64,000 bases of DNA from Acetobacteraceae bacterium (GTDB taxonomy: Bacteria > Pseudomonadota > Alphaproteobacteria > Acetobacterales > Acetobacteraceae), in NCBI GenBank assembly GCA_022842185.1, contig JALHQB010000006.1, forward strand, positions 1 to 64,000. The letters are read 5' to 3'. Of this stretch, positions 7,553-15,978 are shown one piece after another. Below the pieces are notes generated by a model, which did no database searches, had not been told where the DNA came from, and was given only the letters and a program-made list of their open reading frames with translations. The first letter of the stretch is position 1; the number at the start of each line of letters is the position of its first letter. A program made the position numbers and the translations under genes.

Positions 7553-7912
7553 TCACCGGGCCAGCCGATCGGCGCAGGCGCGGGCCACGTCGGGGTCGAT
7601 GTTAAGGCCGCCGGGGGGATTGGTCGCGAAGCGGCGCGACAGCGTGTTGCGGGCCGACCAGTCGAGCCGCGCAGCATCCGGCGTTTCCACCAGCGCACGG
7701 TCGGCGCAGTAGATCGCCTGCTGTTCCACCACGCCATTATGCGCCAGCGTCTGCGCCGTGCTGGTGCGCATCTGGAAGCCGACCATGCCGGAGATGATCG
7801 GCCCGGCCACCAGGCCGATCCCGAGGGCGAGCAGCAGCGGCTTGCCTTTGGTCCAACGCTGGGAAACGTCCGTCGAGAAGCGGCTGAAGGCGCTCGGTGT
7901 GCCAGCGGACAT
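7553..7912 (-). CDS. Small membrane-anchored protein of unknown function
   Basis: 119 residues. A basic N-terminus (SRFSTDVSQRWTKGK) precedes one membrane segment (PLLLALGIGLVAGPIISGMV, about residues 25-45), leaving a C-terminal domain of roughly 70 residues with two cysteines (IYCADRALVE and ARACADRLAR). The TPDAARLDWSARNTLSRR stretch is polar. I do not recognise a family. ATG 7912. It is the first gene of a three-gene unit with tight spacing (6 nt, then a 4-nt overlap). The upstream region is unusually AT-rich and holds the probable promoter. Confidence 0.6.
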   Translation of the reverse strand: MSAGTPSAFSRFSTDVSQRWTKGKPLLLALGIGLVAGPIISGMVGFQMRTSTAQTLAHNGVVEQQAIYCADRALVETPDAARLDWSARNTLSRRFATNPPGGLNIDPDVARACADRLAR

Positions 7913-8157
7913 GATGGGTTCTCCAGGCGGACATGCCGTGAAGGCTAAAAAAACGCCTTGTCCAACGGAGACGGGAAAAATATTCCCGATCGATTCCGTG
8001 GCCATATCCGCAACATTCAGATGGGTATTATTTTCGACAATACAATGGAAGATTTGAAATAATTTCAGGAGATGCTGGAAATATTCGAATCCAAAGCGTT
8101 GGAGGACCCACCCGCGGGAAGGCTTGCCCCTGGCCGCCGGACGGATTAGGCGGCGTC
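7913..8157. promoter_or_regulatory. AT-rich divergent intergenic region
   Basis: Lies between the starts of two divergent genes. About 7945-8100 is strikingly A/T-rich against the surrounding sequence, with a small hairpin GGGAA (7973-7977) / TTCCC (7983-7987) and runs such as GGTATTATTTTCGACAATAC. Promoters for both directions are expected here. I cannot place -35/-10 boxes with confidence. Confidence 0.45.
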
Positions 8158-9345
8158 ATGTCCCTTGACCGCATGACCATCCGCCTGCAAGCCGGCCGCG
8201 ACCGCCGCGTGAAGGCCGGCCACCCCTGGGCCTTCTCCAACGAGATCGTCATGACGCCCGCCGCCCGCGCGCTGCCGCCGGGCAGCGTGGTGCGGCTCGA
8301 AGGCGATGACGGGGTGAAGCACGGCGCCTTCCACTTCAATCCGCATCCCTTGATCGCCGCGCGGCGGCTGTCCGCCGACCCGGACGCCGCCTGCGACGCC
8401 GGCTGGTATCGCGCGCGCGTCGCGGAGGCGCTCACCCTGCGCGACCGCCTGTTCGACGCGCCGCATTATCGCCTGGTGCATGCCGAGGCCGATGGCCTGC
8501 CCGGCCTGGTCATCGACCGCTACGGCGATGTCGTCGCCCTGCAGGCGAACACCGCGGGAATGGATGCGGCGACCCCCCTGATCGTCGAGGCGCTGACCGC
8601 GCTGATCGCCCCACGCGGCATCGTCGCCCGCAACGACAGCGCCGTGCGCGCGCTGGAAGGCCTGCCTGAATCCACCACCTTGCTGCATGGCGACGCCGAT
8701 GGCGCGGTGGTGGAGGAGAATGGCCGCCGCTTCCCCGTCGATCTGCTCGGTGGGCAGAAGACCGGCTGGTTCTTCGACCAGCGCGAACACCGCGCGCGCG
8801 TCGCGCGGGTGGCGAAGGGTGCCACGGTGCTCGATGCCTTCTGCCACACCGGCGGCTTCGGCATCGGCTGTGCCGTGGCGGGGGCCGCGCAGGTCACGCT
8901 GCTGGACCGCAGCGAACATGCGCTGGCGACGGCCCAACAGGCGGCGGCGATGAACGGCGTGTCCGATCGTGTCACGACCCAGCGCGGGGAGGCGATGGAA
9001 GCGCTGGAACGCATGGTGGGCGACGGCAGGCGCTTCGGCGTGGTGATCACCGACCCGCCCGCCTTCGCCAAGACCCGCAAGGACCAGCCGGCGGCACTGC
9101 GCGCCTATGGCAAGCTCGCGCGGCTGGCGGCGACCCTGACCGACCGCGGCGGGTTTTTGTTCATCGCATCCTGCAGCCACCACGTCAGCCTCGGCGAATT
9201 CGCCGATGCCGTTGCATGGGGCACCCACCGCGCCCGCCGCGAGGCGCGCATCCTGCATATGGGCGGCGCCGGGCCGGACCACCCGTTGCATCCCATGCTG
9301 CCGGAAAGCCAGTATCTGAAGGGCATGCTGCTGGTCCTGCCTTGA
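8158..9345 (+). CDS. Class I SAM-dependent rRNA methyltransferase, RlmI/RlmK-type (23S m5C)
   Basis: 395 residues with an N-terminal PUA-like RNA-binding domain (RLQAGRDRRVKAGHPWAFSN), a central EEHD-like region containing HAEADGLPGLVIDRYGD, and a Rossmann methyltransferase domain. The SAM site is VLDAFCHTGGFGIGCA (about residue 223) and the catalytic NPPY-like element is DPPAFAKTR. The late cysteine in FIASCSHHVS fits the m5C mechanism. RlmI methylates C1962 of 23S rRNA in E. coli; the exact position here is inferred. The stop codon overlaps the TTG start of the next gene. Confidence 0.9.
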   Translation: MSLDRMTIRLQAGRDRRVKAGHPWAFSNEIVMTPAARALPPGSVVRLEGDDGVKHGAFHFNPHPLIAARRLSADPDAACDAGWYRARVAEALTLRDRLFDAPHYRLVHAEADGLPGLVIDRYGDVVALQANTAGMDAATPLIVEALTALIAPRGIVARNDSAVRALEGLPESTTLLHGDADGAVVEENGRRFPVDLLGGQKTGWFFDQREHRARVARVAKGATVLDAFCHTGGFGIGCAVAGAAQVTLLDRSEHALATAQQAAAMNGVSDRVTTQRGEAMEALERMVGDGRRFGVVITDPPAFAKTRKDQPAALRAYGKLARLAATLTDRGGFLFIASCSHHVSLGEFADAVAWGTHRARREARILHMGGAGPDHPLHPMLPESQYLKGMLLVLP

Positions 9346-9773
9346 TCCTGCGCCACGCCCGATTCCTGCACCCCGCGCCGCTGCCGGTCGGGCCTCGCTT
9401 GGCGCGGGGCTGGCGCATCACCGTCTATGAGGCCGCCGGCGCCGAAATGCGTTTCGGTCGACGTTCGGCGGCGGTGGATGCGCTTCTGGTGAACGGCGGT
9501 GCGCGGCAGGGCGCCTTCGTCGGCGCCTGGAACCCGATCAGCCGCGCCATGCCGCGCGGCTGGAACGACCGTGCGCTGGCGCGCCTGCGACGCTTTGCGC
9601 GGATGCCGTTCATCGAGGGCACCGGCCACGCCGCGCGGCCCCCCTGGTGCGAGCACCACCTGCTGGTGCTCGGCGACCCGCGCCGCATCGCGGTGCTGGC
9701 GCGCCGCTTCCGCCAGCACGCCATCCTGCGGGTGCGGCTGCGCGGCGTGTCGCGCCTGCTGGTGCTGCGGTGA
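9342..9773 (+). CDS. DUF3293 family protein
   Basis: 143 residues from a TTG start that overlaps the upstream stop (TTGA, 9342-9345). The core shows AWNPISRAMPRGWNDRAL and GTGHAARPPWCEHHLLVL, followed by a helical ARRFRQHAILRV segment, the pattern of DUF3293 proteins whose role is unknown. No ATG is available near the front. Overlaps at both ends (rRNA methyltransferase upstream, MFS gene downstream by a GTGA overlap) argue that it is a translated gene in a three-gene operon. Confidence 0.75.
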   Translation: MILRHARFLHPAPLPVGPRLARGWRITVYEAAGAEMRFGRRSAAVDALLVNGGARQGAFVGAWNPISRAMPRGWNDRALARLRRFARMPFIEGTGHAARPPWCEHHLLVLGDPRRIAVLARRFRQHAILRVRLRGVSRLLVLR

Positions 9774-10927
9774 AGACGGCGGCGATCTTCCTCGCGGCGG
9801 TGTTCACGCTGCGCGCCGCACTCGGCGTGCTGTTCCAGGCGCCGGGTGCGGCCGGGCCGGTGTTAGTGCCGTCCTTCGGGATGGACTGGACGCAGTTCGG
9901 CACGCTGGTCGGGCTGTTCTGGCTGCCGGGGCTGTTCCTGGCCGTGCCGATCGGCCTGGCGGCGCCCCGGCTCAACGACCGTTGGATGGTGCTGGCCGGC
10001 TGCGTGCTGCTGGTGGCGGGCGGGGTGGTCTCGGCGGCGGCGGGTGGGATTGCGCTGCTGTATGCGGGGCGGCTGCTGATGGGCACCGGCACCGTCATGG
10101 TCATCGTGTTGCTGACCAAGATGATGCAGGACCGCTTCAAGGGCGCGGACCTGTTTCCGGCCATGTCGATCTACGTGCTCGGCTGGCCGCTGGGCATCGC
10201 GGCGGCGCAGGCGGTGCTGCCGGGCATGGCCGTGAACCTCGGCTGGCAATTGCCGTTCCTGGTGGGGGCGGCCAGCATGGCGCTCGCCCTGGCCGGGTTG
10301 GCCGCGGCGTCCCGCCCGGTGGCCGGGGCGGCGCGGCCGCCGACGGCCGCGGGGCAGCTGACGGGGCGGGAGATCCGCCTGATGTGCCTGGCCGGCGGCT
10401 GCTGGGCGGCGGTGAATGGCACCTACATGATCCTGGTGACCTTCGCGCCGCCGCTGCTGGTCGCGCGGGGGCTGTCGGTGGCGGAAGCCGGCTTTGCCAC
10501 GTCATTGATGTCCTGGGTGAACCTGATCGCGGTGCCGGCCGGGGCGATGCTGGCGCGGCGGCCGGCGCTGGTGCTGCCGATGGTGATGGGCTGCCTCACC
10601 GCCGCGGCGGTGCTGGCCGCGGCGCTGCCCTTCGCCGGGCTGGGCTGGGCGGCGGCGATCCTGGCGGCGCATGGGCTGCTGTATGCCTTGCCGATCACCG
10701 TGTTCGCGGCGCTGCCGGCGCTGGCGGTGCCCCCCGAACGCCGCGCGCAGGGGCTCGGGGTGTATTTCGTCTGGTTCTATGGCGGCTGCACGGGCTTTCC
10801 GCCGCTCGCGGGCTGGCTGGCGGACCGGATGGGCGGTGCCACGGTGCCGGTGATCTTCGCCGCGGCGCTGCTGGTCGTGGCGCTGGCGATGTTCCTCGCC
10901 TTCCGGCGGATGGTCGCGCGCGGGTAG
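9770..10927 (+). CDS. MFS transporter, CynX/NimT-like
   Basis: 385 residues with about twelve hydrophobic segments and a GTG start overlapping the preceding stop by 4 nt. The MFS loop between helices 2 and 3 reads GLAAPRLNDRWMVLAGC, matching the G-x-x-x-D/N-R-x-x-R type signature. The central loop is SRPVAGAARPPTAAGQLTGRE, and the second half begins with LMCLAGGCWAAVNGTYMILV. Substrate unknown; the family exports or imports small organic anions. Codon use matches its neighbours. Confidence 0.85.
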   Translation: MKTAAIFLAAVFTLRAALGVLFQAPGAAGPVLVPSFGMDWTQFGTLVGLFWLPGLFLAVPIGLAAPRLNDRWMVLAGCVLLVAGGVVSAAAGGIALLYAGRLLMGTGTVMVIVLLTKMMQDRFKGADLFPAMSIYVLGWPLGIAAAQAVLPGMAVNLGWQLPFLVGAASMALALAGLAAASRPVAGAARPPTAAGQLTGREIRLMCLAGGCWAAVNGTYMILVTFAPPLLVARGLSVAEAGFATSLMSWVNLIAVPAGAMLARRPALVLPMVMGCLTAAAVLAAALPFAGLGWAAAILAAHGLLYALPITVFAALPALAVPPERRAQGLGVYFVWFYGGCTGFPPLAGWLADRMGGATVPVIFAAALLVVALAMFLAFRRMVARG

Positions 10928-11090
10928 CGCCTTGTCCTGCCGGCTGCCGTGCGGAACACTCGGCGCGGGAGAGATGCCATGACAGCCCGGATCGGGTTGA
11001 CGGCCACGACGATGGCGGGTTCGCCCGGCCCGCGATGCTGCCGCCGGCCGTGCCACCGCACGCGCCGCCGCCCCACAGAAGGCATAACGC

Positions 11091-11906
11091 ATGACCGAGA
11101 TCGAACGCGGGCTGCTCAAGACGCCCCACGGCACCATCCATTATCGCGCCGCCGGCAGCGGCGAACCCGTCATGCTGTTCCACATCAACCAGCAATCATC
11201 GGCCATGATGGTCGAGCTGATGCAGGCGCTGGCACCGGATTTCCGCGTTGTGGCGATGGATTACCCCAGCCACGGCATGTCCGACCACGTCGCGGAACAA
11301 CCGAGCATCGGCGACTACGCGGATATCGCCCTGCAACTGATGGACGCCCAGGGCATCGCCCGCGCGCATCTGATCGGCGAGGCGGTCGGTTCGCTGGTCG
11401 CCACCGACCTAGCCGGCCGCCACCCCGGCCGCGTGTCGCGGGTCCTGCTGGTGAATTGCCCCTATCTGCCCGGCGTGCCGCTCAACCAGACCGCGGGTGA
11501 CGTCACCGCCGACCACCGCCCGACCGATGCTTCCGGCTTTCCGCTCACGCGCACGATGGAATTCGTGCTGGATCGGGACCCCGCCCATTCGCCGATGCAC
11601 CTCACGCAATCCTGGATGGACCGCATCAACCGCGCGCAGGTCGAAGCCGGGCGGGATCGCTGGCAGGCGCTGGACGCGCTGCGTGCCTACGACCTGGCGG
11701 CGGGCCTCGATCGGCTGCGCCGGCCGGTGCGCGTGCTGATGGGCGAGCATTTCTACTTCCTGCAGCACCGCGATGGGATGATGGCCCACCTGTCGCCGGA
11801 TGCGACGCTGAAGGTGGTGCCGAACGGGCGCTTCTGCGTCACCTGGGAACACGCCGAGACCGTGGCGCGGGAAGCGCGGGATTTCCTGCGCGAGGGCGCC
11901 GGCTGA
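11091..11906 (+). CDS. Alpha/beta-hydrolase-fold protein lacking the nucleophile serine
   Basis: 271 residues with the canonical alpha/beta-hydrolase N-terminus (THGTIHYRAAGSGEPVML-like start) and an oxyanion-loop region FHINQQSSAMM. The nucleophile elbow, normally G-x-S-x-G, reads LIGEAVGSLVA: alanine replaces serine. The acid strand (RVLMGEHFYFL) and the terminal region (GRFCVTWEHAETVARE) also lack the usual aspartate and GH context, although a histidine is present. The fold is clear, but classical serine-hydrolase activity is doubtful. Possible alternatives are a non-hydrolytic lyase, a binding protein or a regulator. ATG at 11091 is preceded by AGAAGG. It stands alone, convergent with the sirtuin gene. 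Confidence 0.8.
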   Translation: MTEIERGLLKTPHGTIHYRAAGSGEPVMLFHINQQSSAMMVELMQALAPDFRVVAMDYPSHGMSDHVAEQPSIGDYADIALQLMDAQGIARAHLIGEAVGSLVATDLAGRHPGRVSRVLLVNCPYLPGVPLNQTAGDVTADHRPTDASGFPLTRTMEFVLDRDPAHSPMHLTQSWMDRINRAQVEAGRDRWQALDALRAYDLAAGLDRLRRPVRVLMGEHFYFLQHRDGMMAHLSPDATLKVVPNGRFCVTWEHAETVAREARDFLREGAG

Positions 11907-11924
11907 ACGGCGCGCGCCGGCCCT

Positions 11925-12671
11925 TCAGTTTACGCCCAGGGCGCCGCCCATCACCTCGCCGATGCCGTCATGGATCACCAGATCCGCGATGTCGTCGAGC
12001 GGCGTTTCCTGCATGTTGACGATCACCAGACGCGCGCCTTGGCGCTTGGCGATCTCGGGAAATCCCGCGGCCGGATAGACCACCAGCGACGACCCCAGCA
12101 CGATGAACAGATCGGCCGCGAGGGTTTCCGCCTGTGCGCGCCGCATCGGTTCCTCCGGCATCGCCTGTCCGAAGGAAATCGTCGCCGTCTTCACCAGCCC
12201 GCCACAGGCCGTGCAGGGCGGCACATCGCCTTCGCTGTCGAAGGCGGCGCGCAAGGCGTCGATCTCGTAGCGCGTGGCGCAGTCGAGGCACCGCGCATAG
12301 GTCGAATCGCCGTGCAATTCGATGACCTGCGATTCCGGAATGCCGGATGCCTGGTGCAGCCCGTCGATGTTCTGCGTGATGACGGCGCGCGCCTTGCCCT
12401 GGCGCAGCAGCATCGCGACCGCGTGGTGGCCGCGATTGGGCTGGGCGGCGCGCATCGTGTCGTCGCCGGCGAAGCGGCGGCGCCAGGTCTCGCGCCGCGC
12501 TTCGGCCGAGGCGACGAAGTCCTGGAACTGGATCGGCTGCATCTTGGTCCAGATGCCGTTGGTGCCACGGAAATCCGGAATGCCGGATTCCGTGCTGATA
12601 CCCGCGCCGGTGAACACCACGACGCGCTGCGCGTCCTCGATCATCCGGCGCAGCGTGGCGATGGCGGTCAC
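11925..12671 (-). CDS. cobB: NAD-dependent protein deacylase, SIR2 family
   Basis: 248 residues from a GTG start overlapping the upstream methyltransferase stop. It removes acyl groups from lysine using NAD+. The NAD-binding loop [19 protein letters not shown], catalytic motif [12 protein letters not shown] with the general-base histidine in VIELHGDST, and the zinc cysteines (CLDC and CTAC) are all present. The late [13 protein letters not shown] and [10 protein letters not shown] stretches complete the Rossmann half. It is translationally coupled with the Tam-like gene. Confidence 0.93.
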   Translation of the reverse strand: MTAIATLRRMIEDAQRVVVFTGAGISTESGIPDFRGTNGIWTKMQPIQFQDFVASAEARRETWRRRFAGDDTMRAAQPNRGHHAVAMLLRQGKARAVITQNIDGLHQASGIPESQVIELHGDSTYARCLDCATRYEIDALRAAFDSEGDVPPCTACGGLVKTATISFGQAMPEEPMRRAQAETLAADLFIVLGSSLVVYPAAGFPEIAKRQGARLVIVNMQETPLDDIADLVIHDGIGEVMGGALGVN

Positions 12672-13432
12672 GGCAGCCGCGCCAGGATGAACAGCCGACG
12701 GAACGGCAGCAGCACGGCGCCATCGGCCTGCGGCGGATAGGCCGCGCGCATCGCGGCGCGGTAGGCGTCGAGAAAGCCCTCCCGCTCCGCGCCCTGAAGC
12801 GCATCGAGGAATGGCCGCAGCGACGTGCCCATCGCCCATTGCACCACGGGATCATCCCCGCGCAGCACATGGACATATTCGGTGACCCATAGATCGAGCG
12901 ACGCGATGCGCGGCCGCAGCAGGTCGTAATAGCCGCCCGGTGTCAGGATCGGCGGGGCACTGGCAATGCGCGACAGCGTGCCGGCCCAGGGGCCTTTGCG
13001 CGCGATGCGATCCTGTTCGGCGCGCAGCGGAGCGGCATGCATCGACGGCATCTGCACCGCCATCACCCCGCCCGGCGCCACCGCCGAGAGCAGGCGCGGG
13101 AACAGCGCGTGATGTCCGCCCAGCCATTGCAGCGCGGCATTGCTGAACAGCACATCGACCGGTTCGTGCGGCGCCCAGCTGGCGATCTCGGCCTGTTCGG
13201 TGGGGAAGTCCTTGGCTTTCGCGAGCATCGCCGCGGACCCGTCCACGCCGGTCACCATCGCGCCCGGAAAACGCGCGGCCAGGATCGGCAGCGCATTGCC
13301 GGCGCCGCAGCCGAGATCGACGACGCGCCGCGGCGCCGGATGCGCGATGCGTTCGATCAGGTCGATCGCGGGGCGCAGGCGTTCATCCTCGAAGCGCAGG
13401 TATTGCGCGGCGTCCCAGGTGGAGGTGGTCAT
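12668..13432 (-). CDS. tam: Trans-aconitate 2-methyltransferase
   Basis: 254 residues. Tam methylates trans-aconitate with SAM to relieve inhibition of the citrate cycle by this spontaneous isomer. The start [20 protein letters not shown] is characteristic of Tam. Then comes SAM motif [16 protein letters not shown] (about residues 36-50), the [14 protein letters not shown] acidic strand and [11 protein letters not shown]. The late [14 protein letters not shown] and [11 protein letters not shown] regions also match the family. ATG at 13432. First gene of the pair with the sirtuin. Confidence 0.9.
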   Translation of the reverse strand: MTTSTWDAAQYLRFEDERLRPAIDLIERIAHPAPRRVVDLGCGAGNALPILAARFPGAMVTGVDGSAAMLAKAKDFPTEQAEIASWAPHEPVDVLFSNAALQWLGGHHALFPRLLSAVAPGGVMAVQMPSMHAAPLRAEQDRIARKGPWAGTLSRIASAPPILTPGGYYDLLRPRIASLDLWVTEYVHVLRGDDPVVQWAMGTSLRPFLDALQGAEREGFLDAYRAAMRAAYPPQADGAVLLPFRRLFILARLP

Positions 13433-13474
13433 CGGCGGGCCTGCAGGTTGAGGAAGGTTGGATCAGGGAAGAAG

Positions 13475-13740
13475 GTTGGAGGGGCGTCGCCCCTCCAAGC
13501 CACCCCACCAAAGGCCAGTGGGCCTTTGGAAACCGTCACCTGGCGCGGGGCGCCGCTGTCGGGATGCCTGCCCGCATTCACCTTGCTTGCCGGGGGCACA
13601 AACACTGGCGCCCAGATGACTGCACGATTCTGGTATTGGAATGGGTGAGGACCGCCCCGCGTGACAAGCGCCAAGGTCCCGCGGTCCAGGGACCCGTTGG
13701 TCCCTGGCGGGGTGGCTTGGAGGGGCAGCGCCCCTCCAAT
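13475..13740. repeat. Family A intergenic repeat, locus A3 (two alpha-type modules, one hybrid)
   Basis: The left module (13475-13552) has GGAGGGGC / GCCCCTCC, then a second hairpin with the stem CCAAAGGCC / GGCCTTTGG in place of the usual CCAGGGACC / GGTCCCTGG. The right module (13668-13740) is a standard alpha on the opposite strand. The spacer of about 115 bp carries no recognisable gene. The locus ends about 45 bp from the stop codon of the patatin gene and fills most of the 352-bp gap. Confidence 0.85.
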
Positions 13741-13784
13741 CTTCGCGCCTATTGGGCAAAGCCCCTCCCGGTCCGCCCGCCCCA

Positions 13785-14879
13785 TCACAGAAACCGCGCC
13801 CTGATATCGACCGAGCTTTCCCGGCCGAGCTTGTCGAAATGCTCCCCGATCCAGGCTTCCGCCGCCTCGCGCCCGAACTGGCGCAGCGTGCACAGGAAGT
13901 CCCAGTCGCCGTTGAACTTGGTGGACAGCTTGAAGCCGCGCAGCCGTTCCTCATCCTCGATCAGGTGGATGAACAGGCGGCGGTAGCGCGGCTGTTCCAG
14001 CCGCCCGGTGTCGAGCAGCCGCTGCACGAAGTCGATTGCGCGCATCTCGGCCATCAGCGAACCGTTGAAGGTGATCTCGTTCAGCCGGTTGACGATGTCG
14101 GACACGCTCGTGGGATGTTCGTCGCGCACCTGCGGGTTCAATTGGATCAGGATGATGTCCGGCGGCCCGCCCTGGTCGTACAGCGGCCACAGCGCCGGAT
14201 TGCCGAGATACCCCCCATCCCAGTACGGCTCGCCATCCACCTCGACAGCCTTGAACACCTGCGGCAGGCAGGCGGAGGCGAGCAGCGCATCGACCGTCAA
14301 TTCCCGCCGCGTGAAGACGCGCGGCTTGCCGGTGCGCACCGATGTGGCGGACACGAACAGCCGCGGCGCCTTGGCTTCCATGCGCAGCCGTTCGAAATCG
14401 ATGCTGTCGGACAATGCGTCGCGCAGCGGATTGAACTCGTAGGGGAATGGGTTGATCTGGTAGGGCGACAGCACGCGCGACAGGTTGTCGAAGGTGCGAT
14501 AGGCGACCGACCAGGTCAGGTCATGGCCCCAGACCAGTTTCTCGAAGGGTGTGGCCTGGATCGGGGACATCGCCATGTGGCGCGCCATCGTGCGCCAGAA
14601 GCGGTCGAGCGCGGCGATCGCCGCTTCCGGCCCGCCTTCCAACAGCCCCTGCACGACCATCGCGCCGTTGATCGCGCCCGCCGATGTGCCGGACAGCCCG
14701 TCGATCTCCAGCCTTTCATCCTCGAGCAGCCGTTCGAGGACGCCCCAGGTGAAGGCGCCATGGGTGCCCCCGCCCTGGAGTGCCAGGCTGACGCGCCGCC
14801 TGGCCGGTGGCTTGGCGACCGCCGGCGCAGCAGGTGTCACTGCCTCCGCCGGCGCCGCAGGGGTCGTCCTTTCGCTCAC
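13785..14879 (-). CDS. Patatin-like phospholipase family protein
   Basis: 364 residues, a serine lipid acyl hydrolase of the patatin fold using a Ser-Asp dyad. The oxyanion element is LALQGGGTHGAFTWGVL, the nucleophile elbow is GLSGTSAGAINGAM, and the catalytic aspartate lies in YWDGGYLGNPAL. A proline/alanine-rich N-terminal tail (about 28 residues) precedes the domain. The GTG at 14879 overlaps the stop of the 3-hydroxybutyrate dehydrogenase gene by 4 nt. That tight link suggests a role in lipid or polyhydroxybutyrate turnover, an inference from context only. Confidence 0.9.
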   Translation of the reverse strand: MSERTTPAAPAEAVTPAAPAVAKPPARRRVSLALQGGGTHGAFTWGVLERLLEDERLEIDGLSGTSAGAINGAMVVQGLLEGGPEAAIAALDRFWRTMARHMAMSPIQATPFEKLVWGHDLTWSVAYRTFDNLSRVLSPYQINPFPYEFNPLRDALSDSIDFERLRMEAKAPRLFVSATSVRTGKPRVFTRRELTVDALLASACLPQVFKAVEVDGEPYWDGGYLGNPALWPLYDQGGPPDIILIQLNPQVRDEHPTSVSDIVNRLNEITFNGSLMAEMRAIDFVQRLLDTGRLEQPRYRRLFIHLIEDEERLRGFKLSTKFNGDWDFLCTLRQFGREAAEAWIGEHFDKLGRESSVDIRARFL

Positions 14880-15670
14880 GAAGCCGTCCAGCCGCCATCG
14901 GCCGAAAAGGCGATGCCGTTGATCCCGCCCGAGCCGGGCCCGCACAGGAACACCGCCATATGCGCGATGTCCTCGACCTCGACCCAGCGCTTGGAGGGCT
15001 GCTTCTCCAGCAGGTAGTCGCGCAAGGCGACTTCCTCGGACACGCCATGTTCCTTGGCGAGGGGCCCGACCTGCGCTTCGGCCAGCGGCGTGCGCACGAA
15101 GCCCGGGCAGATCGCGTTCGAGGTGATCGGCGTCGTCGCCACTTCGAGTGCGACAACCTTCGTCAGCCCGACCACGCCGTGCTTGGCGGTGACATAGGCC
15201 GCCTTGTGCGGCGAAGCGCGCAGCCCGTGGGCGGATGCGATGTTGATGATCCGCCCCCAGTTGCGCTGGCGCATTCCCGGCAGCGCCGCCTTGATGGCGT
15301 GAAAGTTGGACGACATGTTGATGGCGATGATCGCGTCCCACTTGGCGTCGGGGAATTCCTCGATTGGCGCGACGTATTGGATGCCGGCGTTGTTCACCAG
15401 GATGTCGAGGCTGCCGAGCGTCTTCTGCGCATCCGCGACCATGGCGCGGACCTCATCGGGCTTGGAGATGTCGGCGCCCGAATAGGGCGCGTCCCCCCCG
15501 CCCATCGCCGCGCCGACGGAAGCACGCGCCTCGGCGATTTCGTCCGGCTTGCCGAAGCCGTTCAGCATGACCTTCGCGCCGGCCTGCGCCATCAACAGGG
15601 CGATGCCGTGTCCGATGCCGGAGGTGGAGCCAGTGATCAGCGCCGTGCGGCCTTCGAGGGTGCGGTCCAT
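14876..15670 (-). CDS. bdhA: D-3-hydroxybutyrate dehydrogenase (SDR family)
   Basis: 264 residues. Oxidises D-3-hydroxybutyrate to acetoacetate with NAD+, a step in polyhydroxybutyrate breakdown. The SDR cofactor motif is TGSTSGIGHGIALLMAQAGA and the NNAG motif is ILVNNAGIQYVAPIEEFP. The catalytic residues lie in INIASAHGLRASPHKAAYVTAKHG (Ser, Tyr-x-x-x-Lys). The ICPGFVRTPLAEAQ and LLEKQPSKRWV segments are typical of this enzyme rather than generic SDRs. ATG 15670; an extended upstream frame lacks family similarity. Confidence 0.88.
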   Translation of the reverse strand: MDRTLEGRTALITGSTSGIGHGIALLMAQAGAKVMLNGFGKPDEIAEARASVGAAMGGGDAPYSGADISKPDEVRAMVADAQKTLGSLDILVNNAGIQYVAPIEEFPDAKWDAIIAINMSSNFHAIKAALPGMRQRNWGRIINIASAHGLRASPHKAAYVTAKHGVVGLTKVVALEVATTPITSNAICPGFVRTPLAEAQVGPLAKEHGVSEEVALRDYLLEKQPSKRWVEVEDIAHMAVFLCGPGSGGINGIAFSADGGWTAS

Positions 15671-15978
15671 GGGCGGGCGTCTCCGAATGCGGGGGTGGGC
15701 CGGCGGCGTGGCCGCCAGGCGGCGCATAGTGGCGAAGCGCGCGGATAGGGGGAAGCCCCGGCCGCGTCGCGGGTTGCAGGCGATGCAGGATGCATCGACG
15801 CCATCATGGTGGCGCGACGTTTCGCCGCGTCACGCGCTCTCAACCAATACTTAGCCTGATTGCCCGATAACGGTCCCGTGTCCGGGCTGCGTCGCGCCGC
15901 GTGCCCTTCGACTGTCCCCATGGATCGGCCCGATCGGCGGTCCGACGGGTTCCCCACCCCTACGCGCGTCAAGGATTG
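15671..15978. other. Divergent intergenic region, no gene seen
   Basis: About 308 bp between the starts of bdhA (minus) and the chemoreceptor (plus). The only local AT-rich patch is near 15840-15880 (CAACCAATACTTAGCCTGATT). Promoters for both genes should be here. I see no convincing -35/-10 pair, operator or RNA gene. Confidence 0.4.

Noticed and set aside
10949..11090. Small gene before the alpha/beta-hydrolase-fold protein
   Set aside because: The frame starting at 10979 has a purine-rich upstream box but runs into the next gene in another frame and shows no recognisable product.
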